From an uncultured Pelagibacteraceae bacterium (lineage in GTDB: Bacteria; Pseudomonadota; Alphaproteobacteria; Pelagibacterales; Pelagibacteraceae): DNA of 33,390 nt. Of the stretch, positions 1-9,091 are shown one piece after another; position 1 is the stretch's first letter; each line of letters begins with the position of its first letter. Location of the stretch: positions 1 to 33,390 of the forward strand of contig CABYVA010000010.1 of the NCBI GenBank assembly GCA_902522325.1, given 5' to 3'. Under the pieces are notes generated by a model. It saw only the letters and a list, made by a program, of their open reading frames with translations. It was not told where the DNA came from and searched no databases. Both the position numbers and the translations under genes were made by a program.

Positions 1-173
1 TAGTTGAAAGAAAGTATCAACACCCAGTTTTGAAAAAAACTATAAAAGTAAAAAAAAAATATAACGCACATGATGAAAATAATAAATATAAAAATGGAGA
101 TAAAGTGTTCATTATTGAAAGTAAACCATTTTCAAAAAATAAAAGATTCGAAGTTAAGGAGAATATTAAATGA
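1..173 (+). CDS. rpsQ: 30S ribosomal protein S17, C-terminal part (5' end outside window)
   Basis: The reading frame is open from base 3 and gives 56 residues before a TGA at 171-173. It starts [20 protein letters not shown] and continues with a [20 protein letters not shown] stretch, which matches the C-terminal half of S17, an OB-fold protein that binds 16S rRNA early in 30S assembly. The stop overlaps the rplN start as ATGA. Its place just before rplN is the standard order of the spc region. Identification is from the preserved motifs and position; the N-terminal part lies outside the window. Confidence 0.93.
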   Translation, partial: VERKYQHPVLKKTIKVKKKYNAHDENNKYKNGDKVFIIESKPFSKNKRFEVKENIK

Positions 174-538
174 TACAAGTGCAAACAGAACTATTGGTAG
201 CTGATAATACTGGGGCTAAGAGAATTGAATGTATTAAAGTACTTGGTGGATCAAAAAGAAGATACGCAAGTATTGGTGATACAATTGTTATAGCTGTAAA
301 AGAAGCAATACCAAAAGGTAAAGTAAAAAAAGGATCTGTACATAAAGCTGTAGTAGTTAGAGTAAAAAAGGGAATCCATAGAGACGACGGCTCAAAAGTT
401 AAATTTGATAATAATGCAGCAGTTCTCGTTGATGATAAAGGTGAACCAGTTGGAACAAGAATTTTTGGACCTGTTACTAGAGAGTTAAGAAGCAGAGGTC
501 AAATGAAAATTATTTCTTTAGCTCCGGAGGTTTTGTAA
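170..538 (+). CDS. rplN: 50S ribosomal protein L14
   Basis: This 122-residue protein is full length for L14 (about 122-123). It begins [20 protein letters not shown], the family signature, and ends with [16 protein letters not shown]14 binds 23S rRNA at the subunit interface and contributes to an intersubunit bridge. The start overlaps the rpsQ stop by four bases, and an AAGGAG Shine-Dalgarno sequence sits eight bases upstream (156-161), one of the clearer ribosome binding sites in the window. The stop is followed immediately by the rplX start, so the genes are almost certainly co-transcribed and translationally coupled. Confidence 0.98.
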   Translation: MIQVQTELLVADNTGAKRIECIKVLGGSKRRYASIGDTIVIAVKEAIPKGKVKKGSVHKAVVVRVKKGIHRDDGSKVKFDNNAAVLVDDKGEPVGTRIFGPVTRELRSRGQMKIISLAPEVL

Positions 539-787
539 ATGATTAAAAAAGGAATAAAAGTTAAAATTTTATCAGGTAAAGATAAAAAAAAAGAAGGTGA
601 AGTTATTGAAATTGATAGAAAACAAAATAAAGCCAAGGTCAAGGGTATAAATATGGTGAAAAAACACGTTAAAACTACAAAAGAAAAAAAAGGTGGAATA
701 ATTTCAAAAGAGAATTTTTTACATATTTCAAATTTAGCAATTATAAGCGAGAAAAAAAAAGAAAAAAAAAGTGAGATTAAAAAATGA
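539..787 (+). CDS. rplX: 50S ribosomal protein L24
   Basis: This 82-residue L24 is shorter than the roughly 104 residues of E. coli. The KOW RNA-binding motif is at the N-terminus ([17 protein letters not shown]), followed by a [10 protein letters not shown] stretch. L24 binds 23S rRNA as one of the first steps of 50S assembly and lies near the exit tunnel. The last 15 or so residues are almost only Lys, Glu and Ile, coded by two A9 runs, and look like a low-complexity tail replacing the usual C-terminus. The gene starts directly after the rplN stop and overlaps rplE by ATGA. Confidence 0.95.
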   Translation: MIKKGIKVKILSGKDKKKEGEVIEIDRKQNKAKVKGINMVKKHVKTTKEKKGGIISKENFLHISNLAIISEKKKEKKSEIKK

Positions 788-1338
788 CACCAAGATTAAA
801 AGAAAATTTTTTTAAAAAAATACAACCATCCTTAAAAGAAAAATTTGGTTTTAAAAATATAAACATGAGTCCACAAATCAAAAAGGTCGTTTTAAATATG
901 GGATTAGGTATAGACGGAAACGATTCTAAAATAATTAAATCGTGTGAGGAGGATTTATCAAAAATCACTGGTCAAAAACCTGTTATAACTAAATTTAAAA
1001 AATCTATATCAAATTTTAAAACGAGAAAAAGCACTAACGCTGGTTTAAAAGTAACTTTGAGAAAGGATAAAATGTATGAGTTTATTGATAGGTTAATTAA
1101 TATAGCATTACCTAGAATTAAAGATTTTAGGGGTTTGTCAGCAAATGGTTTTGATAAATTCGGAAATTATACTTTTGGTATTAAAGAACACATAATTTTC
1201 CCTGAAGTAAACTTTGATAAGGTTGATAAAATACGTGGCTTGGATATTACGATTGTCATATCATCTCAAAATAAGGATCATAGTCTTGAGTTATTAAATC
1301 AATTCAATTTTCCATTTATTAAGAAAGGGGACAATTAA
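784..1338 (+). CDS. rplE: 50S ribosomal protein L5
   Basis: The protein has 184 residues (E. coli about 179). Family motifs are [36 protein letters not shown], and a C-terminal [14 protein letters not shown] block. L5 is part of the central protuberance, where it binds 5S rRNA and contacts the P-site tRNA. The ATG overlaps the rplX stop (ATGA), so its translation is probably coupled. rpsN follows after two bases. Confidence 0.97.
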   Translation: MTPRLKENFFKKIQPSLKEKFGFKNINMSPQIKKVVLNMGLGIDGNDSKIIKSCEEDLSKITGQKPVITKFKKSISNFKTRKSTNAGLKVTLRKDKMYEFIDRLINIALPRIKDFRGLSANGFDKFGNYTFGIKEHIIFPEVNFDKVDKIRGLDITIVISSQNKDHSLELLNQFNFPFIKKGDN

Positions 1339-1340
1339 CA

Positions 1341-1646
1341 ATGGCAAAACTGAGCTCTATAAATAAAAATAATCTTAGAATTAAACTTGCAAATAAGTTT
1401 TACAAAAAAAGAAAAGCTTTGAAAAAAATTATAATGAATAAAAAATTATCCTTAGAAGAAAGATTTAGTGCACAACAAAAATTATCGAAGTTACCTAGAA
1501 ATTCTTCATTAACTAGAGTAATGAATAGATGCCAAATTACTGGACGACCGCATGGCGTTTATAGAAAATTAAAAATATCAAGAATAGCTTTAAGAAAACT
1601 TGGATTAGAAGGTAAAATTCCAGGTATGGTAAAATCAAGCTGGTAG
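1341..1646 (+). CDS. rpsN: 30S ribosomal protein S14, zinc-independent form
   Basis: The protein has 101 residues, the length of the long zinc-independent S14. It ends with the characteristic [20 protein letters not shown] block and a KSSW C-terminus. The paired CxxC motifs of the short zinc-binding form are absent; only one Cys is seen in the conserved block. S14 sits in the 30S head near S3, S10 and S19. The start is two bases after rplE and is preceded by AAAGGGG, a usable Shine-Dalgarno sequence. Confidence 0.97.
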   Translation: MAKLSSINKNNLRIKLANKFYKKRKALKKIIMNKKLSLEERFSAQQKLSKLPRNSSLTRVMNRCQITGRPHGVYRKLKISRIALRKLGLEGKIPGMVKSSW

Positions 1647-1656
1647 AAAGGATTGT

Positions 1657-2052
1657 ATGAGTTTAAGTGACCCAATAGGAGATATGATAGCAAGAATTAA
1701 AAACGCACAATTGCGTAACCATAAAAAGGTTGAATTACCGTCTTCAAATTTCAAAGTTAAAATTTTAGATATTTTGAAGAGCGAAGGTTTTATAATTGAT
1801 TATAAAATTAACAAAGATACAAAAAAACCTATTGTGATGGTAGATCTCAAATATCATTCAGGTAATCCTGTAATTAGTACTATTGAGAGAATATCTAAAC
1901 CGGGAAGAAGAATTTTTTCAAGTGCAGAAAGTTTGCCAAAAATTAATAATGGTTTAGGAATTGCAATTATATCTACTCCAAAAGGAGTGATGACAGATAT
2001 AGATGCAAGAAAACAAAAAATAGGTGGAGAAATTATTTGTAAGGTATTTTAA
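1657..2052 (+). CDS. rpsH: 30S ribosomal protein S8
   Basis: This 131-residue protein opens SLSDPIGDMIARIKNAQ, the S8 signature, and carries RISKPGRRIFSS and a C-terminal GIAIISTPKGVMTDIDARK block. S8 binds the central domain of 16S rRNA. In E. coli it also represses translation of the spc mRNA at the rplE region; whether that holds here cannot be read from the sequence. The stop is followed at once by the rplF ATG. Confidence 0.98.
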   Translation: MSLSDPIGDMIARIKNAQLRNHKKVELPSSNFKVKILDILKSEGFIIDYKINKDTKKPIVMVDLKYHSGNPVISTIERISKPGRRIFSSAESLPKINNGLGIAIISTPKGVMTDIDARKQKIGGEIICKVF

Positions 2053-2592
2053 ATGTCTAAAATTGGAAAAATAAATATATCTATACCTGAGAAAGTTAAA
2101 GTAGTGCTAAATGGTAATATTTTAAGTATTGATGGTCCTCTAGGAAAAAAATCATTAAATATAGATTTGGATATTTTTGATCTCAATATTAAGGATGGAA
2201 AAGAGATTTCTATTAAACCAAAAAAAGTAGATCAAAACTCAAAAAGATTATGGGGCATGAATAGAAGCCTAGTTAACAACGCAATTATTGGATCTGTCAA
2301 AGGATATGAAAAAATTCTTGAGCTTGTAGGAGTAGGGTACAGAGCAGCTTTAAAAGGAAAACAGCTAAATCTTCAACTTGGTTTTAGTCACGATATAAAT
2401 TTTGATATACCAGAGGGAATTAAAGTAGTAGTTGAAAAGCAAACAACAGTTAAAATTAGTGGTCATGATAAACAGTTAGTAGGAATGGTTGTTTCAAAAA
2501 TCAAATCACTTAGACCACCTGAGCCATATAAAGGAAAAGGAATTAAAGAAAAAGGTCAATACATATTAAGAAAAGAAGGTAAGAAAAAATAA
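2053..2592 (+). CDS. rplF: 50S ribosomal protein L6
   Basis: The protein has 179 residues, about the normal length. It begins [17 protein letters not shown] and has the two repeated L6 domains, with [19 protein letters not shown] at the domain junction and the diagnostic [18 protein letters not shown] near the C-terminus. L6 lies near the GTPase-associated centre of the 50S. There is no spacer after rpsH, and the stop overlaps the rplR start by one base (TAATG), an arrangement suited to ribosome re-initiation. Confidence 0.98.
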   Translation: MSKIGKINISIPEKVKVVLNGNILSIDGPLGKKSLNIDLDIFDLNIKDGKEISIKPKKVDQNSKRLWGMNRSLVNNAIIGSVKGYEKILELVGVGYRAALKGKQLNLQLGFSHDINFDIPEGIKVVVEKQTTVKISGHDKQLVGMVVSKIKSLRPPEPYKGKGIKEKGQYILRKEGKKK

Positions 2593-2948
2593 TGAAATTA
2601 ACTACTATAGACAGAAAAAAGTTTAGAGTAAGAAACAAGGTTAAAAAAGTTGCTAAACCAGGTAGATTTCGACTTTGTATTTCTCGTTCAGCAAAAAATA
2701 TATCAGCACAAATAATTGATGACATTAAAGAAGTTACACTTTTATCTGCCTCATCTGTTGAAAAAGACATAAAATCTATTAACAAGACTAAAAAAATCGA
2801 AATGTCAAAAGTAGTTGCTGAGAAACTAGCCAAAAGAGCACAAGAGAAAAAGATCACAAAAATATTTTTTGATAGAGGTGGATACAAATATCATGGAAGA
2901 ATAAAAGTATTTGCTGAAACATTAAGAAAAAATGGAATGGAATTTTAA
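2592..2948 (+). CDS. rplR: 50S ribosomal protein L18
   Basis: The product has 118 residues, typical of L18. [20 protein letters not shown] and the C-terminal [20 protein letters not shown] block are family motifs. L18 binds 5S rRNA with L5 and attaches it to the central protuberance. The gene begins inside the rplF stop (TAATG) and is followed directly by rpsE, the usual spc order. Confidence 0.98.
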   Translation: MKLTTIDRKKFRVRNKVKKVAKPGRFRLCISRSAKNISAQIIDDIKEVTLLSASSVEKDIKSINKTKKIEMSKVVAEKLAKRAQEKKITKIFFDRGGYKYHGRIKVFAETLRKNGMEF

Positions 2949-3461
2949 ATGGAATATAAAGAAAATAAAAAAGACGATATTTTAGAAAAATTAGTTCACA
3001 TCAATAGAATTACAAAGGTTGTAAAAGGTGGACGTAGATTCGGTTTTTCAGCACTGGTTGTGGTGGGAAATCAAAACGGTAAAATTGGTATAGCTCATGC
3101 AAAAGCTAAACAGGTGCCCGATGCTATTAAAAAAGCCAATGAAATGGCAAGGAGAAAATTAAAACAAATCCCTTTGCGTGAAGGAAGAACTATTCATCAT
3201 GATGTTTATGGAAAAGATGGAGCAGGTAAAATTAAATTAAGAGCAGCGCCAAAAGGAACAGGAATAATAGCCGGAGGACCAGTTAGAGCAGTATGTGAAG
3301 TTTTAGGAGTAAAAGATATAGTTGCAAAATCAATTGGTACTGCTAACCCACATAACGTTATTAGAGCAACTATGAAAGCTTTATCAAAACAAAATTCACC
3401 TAAACATATATCTAATATTAGAAACAAAAAAATTTCTGAAATAATTGAGAAAAGAGGGTAA
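2949..3461 (+). CDS. rpsE: 30S ribosomal protein S5
   Basis: The protein has 170 residues. The N-terminal double-stranded RNA-binding domain includes [20 protein letters not shown], and the C-terminal domain has [20 protein letters not shown] and [19 protein letters not shown]5 helps hold translational accuracy at the neck of the 30S subunit. Its TAA overlaps the next ATG as TAATG, and that next gene is rplO. The expected rpmD (L30) is therefore absent at this site. Confidence 0.98.
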   Translation: MEYKENKKDDILEKLVHINRITKVVKGGRRFGFSALVVVGNQNGKIGIAHAKAKQVPDAIKKANEMARRKLKQIPLREGRTIHHDVYGKDGAGKIKLRAAPKGTGIIAGGPVRAVCEVLGVKDIVAKSIGTANPHNVIRATMKALSKQNSPKHISNIRNKKISEIIEKRG

Positions 3462-3925
3462 TGACATCATTAAATACTATATCAAAAGTAATAACAAAAA
3501 AAATTCGTGTCGGTAGAGGCATTGGATCAGGAAAAGGAAAAACTTCCGGTAGAGGAGTAAAAGGGCAAAAATCTAGATCTGGTGTTGCAATAAAAAGTTT
3601 TGAAGGCGGTCAAATGCCTTTGTATAGAAGATTACCTAAAAGAGGATTTAAAACTATAAATAAAAATAAAGTAGCTAAAATTAATTTAGATAAGATTCAA
3701 CAATATATAGAAAAAAAAACTATAAGTTCAAAAGATATAATAAATCATAAATTGTTAAAAAAACTTAATATTATTAACAAAAATACAAAATATCTTAAAA
3801 TACTTGGCAATGGAGACATAAAAGATAAAATTAAAATTGAAGCTCACTTAGTTTCTAAATCTGCAAAGGAAAAGTTAGAAAAAAATGGTGGAACAATCGA
3901 CATTAAAAAAAATATTGATAAATAA
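3461..3925 (+). CDS. rplO: 50S ribosomal protein L15
   Basis: The product has 154 residues. The Gly/Lys-rich N-terminal extension [20 protein letters not shown] and the [19 protein letters not shown] block are diagnostic of L15, a late-assembly 50S protein. The start overlaps the rpsE stop by one base, leaving no room for rpmD. The middle part (residues about 70-115) is unusually rich in Lys, Ile and Asn, and is probably less conserved. Confidence 0.97.
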   Translation: MTSLNTISKVITKKIRVGRGIGSGKGKTSGRGVKGQKSRSGVAIKSFEGGQMPLYRRLPKRGFKTINKNKVAKINLDKIQQYIEKKTISSKDIINHKLLKKLNIINKNTKYLKILGNGDIKDKIKIEAHLVSKSAKEKLEKNGGTIDIKKNIDK

Positions 3926-5209
3926 ATGAGTTCAGCATCGTCATCAACTACTGATCTTAAAAATCGAATATTTTTTACAATTTTCATTCTAGCAATTTAC
4001 AGGTTAGGAACATTTGTGCCTCTACCAGGAATAGATCCACAGCAATTACAAGTTTTGATGGAAGGAAATCAAAAAGGCTTGCTCGGAATGTTTAATGTTT
4101 TTGCTGGAGGAGCGGTTAGTCGTATGGCAATTTTTGCTTTAGGTATTATGCCATATATTTCTTCATCTATTATTGTTCAATTACTTACAGGTGTTTCTGA
4201 TTATTTTAAAAATCTAAAAAGTCAAGGTGAAGCAGGAAGGAAAAAAATATCACAAATAACAAGATATGGAACCGTACTACTTGCTACAGTACAAGGTTAT
4301 GGTTTGGCAGTAGGTTTGGAGTCCTCAGATAATTTAGTAATAAATCCTGGAACATTTTTTAAAATATCGACAGTGACAACAATAGTGGCTGGAACAATAT
4401 TTTTAATGTGGTTAGGTGAGCAAATTACTCAAAGAGGAATTGGAAACGGAATTTCGTTGATTATATTTTCTGGTATTGTTGCTGAAATACCAAGAGCGTT
4501 GGTAACAACTTTTGAACTTGGTAGAACAGGCGCAATATCTACATTAATGATAATTGCAATTTTTGTTTTGTTGGTTTTAACAATAATGTTTATAGTTTTT
4601 ATGGAAAGAGCACTAAGAAAGATTCTTATAAATTATCCAAAAAGACAGATGGGTAATAAAATGTATGGCGGCGAATCCTCACATTTACCATTAAAAATAA
4701 ATCAGGCGGGAGTTATTCCAGCAATTTTTGCATCTGCACTTTTGCTTTTACCTGTAACTTTTTCTAACTTTAATCTTTCAGATAATGAATTATTCTTAAA
4801 CTTTTCATCATTTTTTTCACAAGGACAACCTTTATACATGTTGCTGTACGCATCTGGTATAATATTTTTTACTTTTTTTTATACCTCAATAGTATTTAAC
4901 CCAAATGAAACTGCTGAAAATTTAAGAAAACATGGTGGATTTATTCCAGGAATAAGACCTGGCGAAAGCACTGCATTATATATAGATAATATATTAACAA
5001 AACTTACAACTATAGGCGCTATCTATCTTACTTTAGTTTGTCTGATGCCAGAATTTTTAATTGCAAATTATCCAATTCCTTTTTATCTTGGAGGCGCATC
5101 GGTATTGATTGTTGTTGTGGTTGCTATAGATACAGTTACACAAGTACAAACTAGATTAATGAGCTCTCAATACGAGCAGTTAATTAAAAAAACAAAATTT
5201 GGAAGATAA
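3926..5209 (+). CDS. secY: Preprotein translocase channel subunit SecY
   Basis: The product has 427 residues, slightly shorter than E. coli SecY (443). It forms the protein-conducting channel of the inner membrane with SecE and SecG and is driven by SecA or the ribosome. About ten hydrophobic segments are visible, the first near residues 12-32 ending in TFVPLPGID. GIMPYISSSIIVQLLTG, EQITQRGIGNGISLIIF and the cytoplasmic loop with YPKRQMGNKMYGG and HLPLKINQAGVIPAIFA are SecY signatures. It starts directly after rplO and is followed by adk, the common alphaproteobacterial order, without rpmJ. Confidence 0.98.
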   Translation: MSSASSSTTDLKNRIFFTIFILAIYRLGTFVPLPGIDPQQLQVLMEGNQKGLLGMFNVFAGGAVSRMAIFALGIMPYISSSIIVQLLTGVSDYFKNLKSQGEAGRKKISQITRYGTVLLATVQGYGLAVGLESSDNLVINPGTFFKISTVTTIVAGTIFLMWLGEQITQRGIGNGISLIIFSGIVAEIPRALVTTFELGRTGAISTLMIIAIFVLLVLTIMFIVFMERALRKILINYPKRQMGNKMYGGESSHLPLKINQAGVIPAIFASALLLLPVTFSNFNLSDNELFLNFSSFFSQGQPLYMLLYASGIIFFTFFYTSIVFNPNETAENLRKHGGFIPGIRPGESTALYIDNILTKLTTIGAIYLTLVCLMPEFLIANYPIPFYLGGASVLIVVVVAIDTVTQVQTRLMSSQYEQLIKKTKFGR

Positions 5210-5211
5210 AA

Positions 5212-5775
5212 GTGAATATAATTTTATTTGGTCCTCCTGGAGCAGGTAAAGGTACTCAAGCTAAAAATTTAGAAAAAAAACTAAATAATTTTCAAATATC
5301 AACTGGCGACATGTTAAGAGATGAAATTAAAAATAATACTGAAATTGGTACGAAGATAATTAATAACATGAATGATGGAAAATTTGTTGAGGATGAAATT
5401 GTGAACAAACTTATAGAAAAAGTAATATATGATCCTCAAAAAAAAGATAGATTGATTTTTGATGGATATCCCAGGACTTTGGAACAAGCAAAAAATTTAA
5501 ATTTTTTGCTATCAAACACAAAACAAAAAATAGATTTTGTTTTTTTCTTAAATGTAAAGAAAGACACATTGATAAAAAGAATAGAAAAAAGAAAAATATT
5601 AGAAAAAAGATCTGACGATGACTCAGAAACTATACTCAAAAGATATGATGTTTATATGGAAACAACCAAACCTGTCTTAGATTATTATTCAGCTAAATCA
5701 AATTTTAAAGAAATTGACGGAAGCTTAAAAATTGATGAAATTACTAGTAAAATTAGTAATATTTTAAGGGTTTAA
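5212..5775 (+). CDS. adk: Adenylate kinase, short-LID form
   Basis: The enzyme catalyses ATP + AMP = 2 ADP in the cytoplasm. The P-loop GPPGAGKGT is at residues 7-15, the AMP-binding STGDMLRDEI at 30-39, and DGYPRT at 84-89. The product has 187 residues instead of about 214 because the LID is the short form (around 124-146, KRSDDDSETILKRYDVY) without zinc cysteines. The start is GTG at 5212, two bases after the secY stop, and the P-loop cannot begin any later. It closes the spc-type part; the next gene has its own promoter. Confidence 0.97.
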   Translation: MNIILFGPPGAGKGTQAKNLEKKLNNFQISTGDMLRDEIKNNTEIGTKIINNMNDGKFVEDEIVNKLIEKVIYDPQKKDRLIFDGYPRTLEQAKNLNFLLSNTKQKIDFVFFLNVKKDTLIKRIEKRKILEKRSDDDSETILKRYDVYMETTKPVLDYYSAKSNFKEIDGSLKIDEITSKISNILRV

Positions 5776-5778
5776 AAG

Positions 5779-5806
5779 TTGACTTTGGAAGATCTTCTTA
5801 TATAAA
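5779..5806 (+). promoter_or_regulatory. Sigma-70-type promoter of the rpsM-rpsK-rpoA-rplQ unit
   Basis: TTGACT (5779-5784) and TATAAA (5801-5806) are separated by 16 bases, a close match to the housekeeping promoter. They lie in the 54-base gap between adk and rpsM, the longest gap in the ribosomal block. Transcription would start near 5813, giving a leader of about 17 bases. A perfect 10-base palindrome, GAAGATCTTC, fills 5788-5797 in the spacer and could be a repressor site or chance. The promoter would let the alpha-type genes be transcribed apart from the upstream cluster. Confidence 0.6.
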
Positions 5807-5829
5807 AGGCTAGATTTAATCTCAAAAAT

Positions 5830-6213
5830 ATGGCTCGTATAGCAGGTGTAAATATTCCTCAAAATAAGCTCGTCCAAATTGGACTTACGTACATTTATGG
5901 TATTGGTGATAAATTTTCCCAAAAAATATGTACAGCTCTTGAGATACCAAAATCAAAAAGAGTAAATGAATTAACTGACGATCAAATTTTAAAAATTAGA
6001 GAATATATAGATCAAAATTTTAAAGTTGAAGGTGATTTAAGAAGAGAATATTCACTTAATATAAAAAGATTAATCGATCTTGCGTCTTATAGAGGATCAA
6101 GGCATAGAAAAAAGCTGCCTGTAAGAGGACAAAGGACCAGATGCAATGCTAGAACAAGAAAAGGAAAAGCAATTGCCATCGCAGGAAAAAAATTAACTCC
6201 ACTTAAAAAATAA
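5830..6213 (+). CDS. rpsM: 30S ribosomal protein S13
   Basis: The product has 127 residues. It begins [20 protein letters not shown] and contains [12 protein letters not shown] (helix-hairpin-helix) and the C-terminal [19 protein letters not shown] block. S13 lies in the 30S head and contacts the P-site tRNA and the 50S subunit. It is the first gene after the promoter at 5779-5806. Only one base separates it from rpsK. Confidence 0.98.
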   Translation: MARIAGVNIPQNKLVQIGLTYIYGIGDKFSQKICTALEIPKSKRVNELTDDQILKIREYIDQNFKVEGDLRREYSLNIKRLIDLASYRGSRHRKKLPVRGQRTRCNARTRKGKAIAIAGKKLTPLKK

Positions 6214-6214
6214 A

Positions 6215-6655
6215 ATGGAAAAAAAAGAAAAAAAGCCACAAGTTGAAGAAAAGAATGTAAAGGTTGTAAAAAAGAGTTCTTATTCTAAAAAGAAAAAAGT
6301 AAAAAAAACTATTTTAAACGGTATAGCCTATGTTCAATCAACATTTAACAATACTATAATTTCAATAGCGGATACCAATGGCAACGTTGTTTCCTGGGCA
6401 TCTGCAGGACAAAAAGGTTTTAAAGGTTCAAGAAAATCAACTCCATATGCAGCGCAAATAGCTGCTGATGCAGCCGCGTCCAAAGCACTTGAATATGGTA
6501 TGAAAGTTTTGTCGGTTGAAATTAAGGGGCCTGGATCTGGTAGAGAAACTGCTTTACGTGCATTACAAGCAAGAGGATTTAAAATAATTTCAATAAAAGA
6601 TACAACGCCTATGCCACACAATGGAGCAAGACCACCAAAAAAAAGGAGAGTGTAA
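6215..6655 (+). CDS. rpsK: 30S ribosomal protein S11 with Lys-rich N-terminal extension
   Basis: The protein has 146 residues against about 129 in E. coli. The core from about residue 30 carries [40 protein letters not shown], and the C-terminal [18 protein letters not shown] block. S11 sits on the 30S platform near the Shine-Dalgarno helix. The first 30 or so residues are mostly Lys, Glu and Val; no start codon closer to the core is obvious, so the extension appears real. The stop overlaps the rpoA start (TAATG). Confidence 0.97.
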   Translation: MEKKEKKPQVEEKNVKVVKKSSYSKKKKVKKTILNGIAYVQSTFNNTIISIADTNGNVVSWASAGQKGFKGSRKSTPYAAQIAADAAASKALEYGMKVLSVEIKGPGSGRETALRALQARGFKIISIKDTTPMPHNGARPPKKRRV

Positions 6656-7683
6656 TGGAAAATTTAGATGTTAACGTAAAAAATTGGAAGTCATTAATTA
6701 AACCGGGAAAACTCGACGTTAAACTTAATGAGGATAAATCTTATGCAAAGATTGTAGCTGAACCTCTTGAAAAAGGTTATGGTTTAACTTTAGGAAATTC
6801 ATTAAGAAGAATTTTATTATCATCAATAAGAGGAGCCGCTGTAACAGCGATACAAATCGATGGTGTTTTACATGAGTTTACATCTATAAAAGGAATAAGA
6901 GAGGATGTTACAGATATAGTTTTAAACGTTAAATCGTTAGCATTAAAAAGTTCATCAGAAACTTCAAAAAAATTAATTTTAGACGCTAAAGGTCCAGGAG
7001 AAATCAAAGCTTCAAACATAACACCAGTTGCTGATATTGAAATATTAAATCCTGATTTAGTAATTTGTAATCTAGATGAAAAAACAAATTTTCATATGGA
7101 AATGACAGTAGGAACTGGAAAAGGTTATGTACCAGCTATAATGAACAAACCTGAAGAACCACCTTTGGGACTGATACCTATTGATTCATTGTTTAGCCCA
7201 GTTAAAAAAGTATCTTATATAGTTGATACTGCTAGAGAAGGAAAAGCTTTAGATTATGATAAACTTACAATGGAAGTTGTTACTAACGGATCAATTTCAG
7301 CTGAAGACGCAATTGCATATTCGGCAAGAATATTTCAAGATCAACTTAAAATGTTTATTAATTTTGATGAACCGCAAGAGATTGCTGTTCGTGAAAAACC
7401 TACTGAACCGGAATTTAATAAAAACCTGCTAAGAAAAGTAGACGAATTAGAATTATCTGTCAGATCAATGAACTGTCTTAAAAATGATAATATAATTTAT
7501 ATTGGTGATCTTGTACAAAAATCAGAAGGTGAAATGTTAAGAACACCTAACTTTGGAAGAAAATCACTTAATGAAATTAAAGAAGTACTAACTGGAATGT
7601 CGTTATATTTAGGTATGGAAATACCTAATTGGCCACCAGACAATATCGCCGAAATGTCAAAAAAACTTGAGGAGTCTATATAA
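6655..7683 (+). CDS. rpoA: DNA-directed RNA polymerase alpha subunit
   Basis: The product has 342 residues. The N-terminal assembly domain (about 1-235) includes [20 protein letters not shown]. After a linker, the C-terminal domain (about 258-330) contains [20 protein letters not shown] and [14 protein letters not shown]; Arg270 is at the position of E. coli Arg265, which contacts UP elements and activators. Alpha dimerises to start polymerase assembly. An AGGAGA ribosome binding site lies just inside the end of rpsK. Both junctions are TAATG overlaps, with rpsK before and rplQ after. Confidence 0.98.
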   Translation: MENLDVNVKNWKSLIKPGKLDVKLNEDKSYAKIVAEPLEKGYGLTLGNSLRRILLSSIRGAAVTAIQIDGVLHEFTSIKGIREDVTDIVLNVKSLALKSSSETSKKLILDAKGPGEIKASNITPVADIEILNPDLVICNLDEKTNFHMEMTVGTGKGYVPAIMNKPEEPPLGLIPIDSLFSPVKKVSYIVDTAREGKALDYDKLTMEVVTNGSISAEDAIAYSARIFQDQLKMFINFDEPQEIAVREKPTEPEFNKNLLRKVDELELSVRSMNCLKNDNIIYIGDLVQKSEGEMLRTPNFGRKSLNEIKEVLTGMSLYLGMEIPNWPPDNIAEMSKKLEESI

Positions 7684-8144
7684 TGAGACATGGCATGTAT
7701 AATAAAAAACTTAACAGAACTTCTGAGCACAGAAAAGCATTGTTAAAAAATATGCTAAACTCATTAATTAAATATGAGCAAATTACAACAACTTTACCAA
7801 AGGCTAAATTTTTAAAACCACAAGCAGACAAAATAATCACACTCGGAAAAAAAAAATCTTTGCATAATACAAAGATATTAATGTCAAAATTGCAAAATAT
7901 TAATTCTACAAATAAAGTTAAAAAAACTTTATCTAAAAGATATGAACAAAGAAAAGGTGGCTACACAAGAATAGTTAAAGCAGGATTTAGATATGGTGAC
8001 AGTGCGCCAATGGCAGTTATCGAATTTGTTGACAGAGATTTAGAAGCCAAAAAGGTTGATAGGAAAAAAAAAGAAGTTTCAAAGGACACTCCAAAAGAAC
8101 AACCAAAAAATAAAGAAAAAAAAGAAAATAAAGAAAAAAAGTAG
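7683..8144 (+). CDS. rplQ: 50S ribosomal protein L17 with charged C-terminal tail
   Basis: The protein has 153 residues; the L17 core is the first 120 or so. Motifs are LNRTSEHRKALLKNMLNSLI, YEQITTTLPKAKFL, and RYGDSAPMAVIEFVDRD at the end of the core. L17 lies near the polypeptide exit. The last 34 residues are almost entirely Lys, Glu, Pro and Asn, a low-complexity tail not needed for the fold. The gene is coupled to rpoA by TAATG and ends the ribosomal block; rluC-like follows 32 bases later. Confidence 0.96.
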   Translation: MRHGMYNKKLNRTSEHRKALLKNMLNSLIKYEQITTTLPKAKFLKPQADKIITLGKKKSLHNTKILMSKLQNINSTNKVKKTLSKRYEQRKGGYTRIVKAGFRYGDSAPMAVIEFVDRDLEAKKVDRKKKEVSKDTPKEQPKNKEKKENKEKK

Positions 8145-8176
8145 TTATTTCTTAATATTTAAATTACACATTAATA

Positions 8177-9091
8177 ATGAAACAGTCTTACAATATAGAC
8201 TCAAAAAATAATGATATGCGTATAGATCGATGGATTAGAAATAACATTGGTCACATGCCACAAAGTTTAATTGAAAAATTCTTAAGAAATGGAAAAATCA
8301 AATTAAATAAAAAAAAGGTTAAAAGCTCTACAAAAGTTAAAACAAATGATTTAATTGACTTATTTAATTTAAATTATCAACCTAAAATCATAACTGCAAA
8401 TAATAAATTTGATCCAAGTCCAAGTGTTATAAAAGCAAATGAAAAACTAATTATAGACGATAATGAAAACTTTGTTGTAATAAACAAAATGGCAGGAACT
8501 TCTGTTCAAGGAGGAACAAAATCTAGAAAAAATATTATTGATATATTTGCTAAAAGTGAAATTTTTAAGGACTCAAAGCCATATTCTGTTCATAGACTTG
8601 ATAAAGAAACCTCAGGAGTTTTTATCATTGCTAAAAATAGAGAAACTGCTCAATTGTTAACCAGTTTGTTTAGACTAAGAAAAATTCATAAAACATATCT
8701 AGGAATATGTCATGGTGAAATTGATAAAAATTCAGGTGAGTGGTGTGAAAATTTAGTTAGATATGAAAATGGTAAAAAAATTATTGAAAAAGCTAAAACT
8801 GTATACAAGGTAATTGATAAAAATATCAACTCTAGCTTAGTTGAAATGCACCCCATAACTGGCAGGAAGCATCAATTAAGAAAACAGTTATTTGCTATAG
8901 GCAATCCTATCTTCGGAGATAAAAAATATGGATATAGTTTAAAATATAAATCAAAAAATATTAATTTGATGTTACATTCATATAAAATTAAATTTATGAT
9001 TAATAATAAAAAATATACTTATACAGCATTAGTGCCTGATTATTTTAAAAAAATTTTAAAAGTTAAAAGGTTAAAATTTTCAAATTTTTAA
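8177..9091 (+). CDS. RluA-family pseudouridine synthase, RluC-like
   Basis: The 304-residue protein isomerises uridine to pseudouridine, most likely in 23S rRNA. It has an N-terminal S4 RNA-binding domain (about 14-65, MRIDRWIRNNIGHMPQSLIE) and the catalytic domain from about 90, with the family motif HRLDKETSG and catalytic Asp142. HPITGRKHQLRKQLFAIG further on is also typical. The S4 domain and the spacing favour RluC or RluD rather than RluA; the exact target position cannot be told. Its last 29 bases overlap the end of lipB on the other strand. Confidence 0.9.
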   Translation: MKQSYNIDSKNNDMRIDRWIRNNIGHMPQSLIEKFLRNGKIKLNKKKVKSSTKVKTNDLIDLFNLNYQPKIITANNKFDPSPSVIKANEKLIIDDNENFVVINKMAGTSVQGGTKSRKNIIDIFAKSEIFKDSKPYSVHRLDKETSGVFIIAKNRETAQLLTSLFRLRKIHKTYLGICHGEIDKNSGEWCENLVRYENGKKIIEKAKTVYKVIDKNINSSLVEMHPITGRKHQLRKQLFAIGNPIFGDKKYGYSLKYKSKNINLMLHSYKIKFMINNKKYTYTALVPDYFKKILKVKRLKFSNF

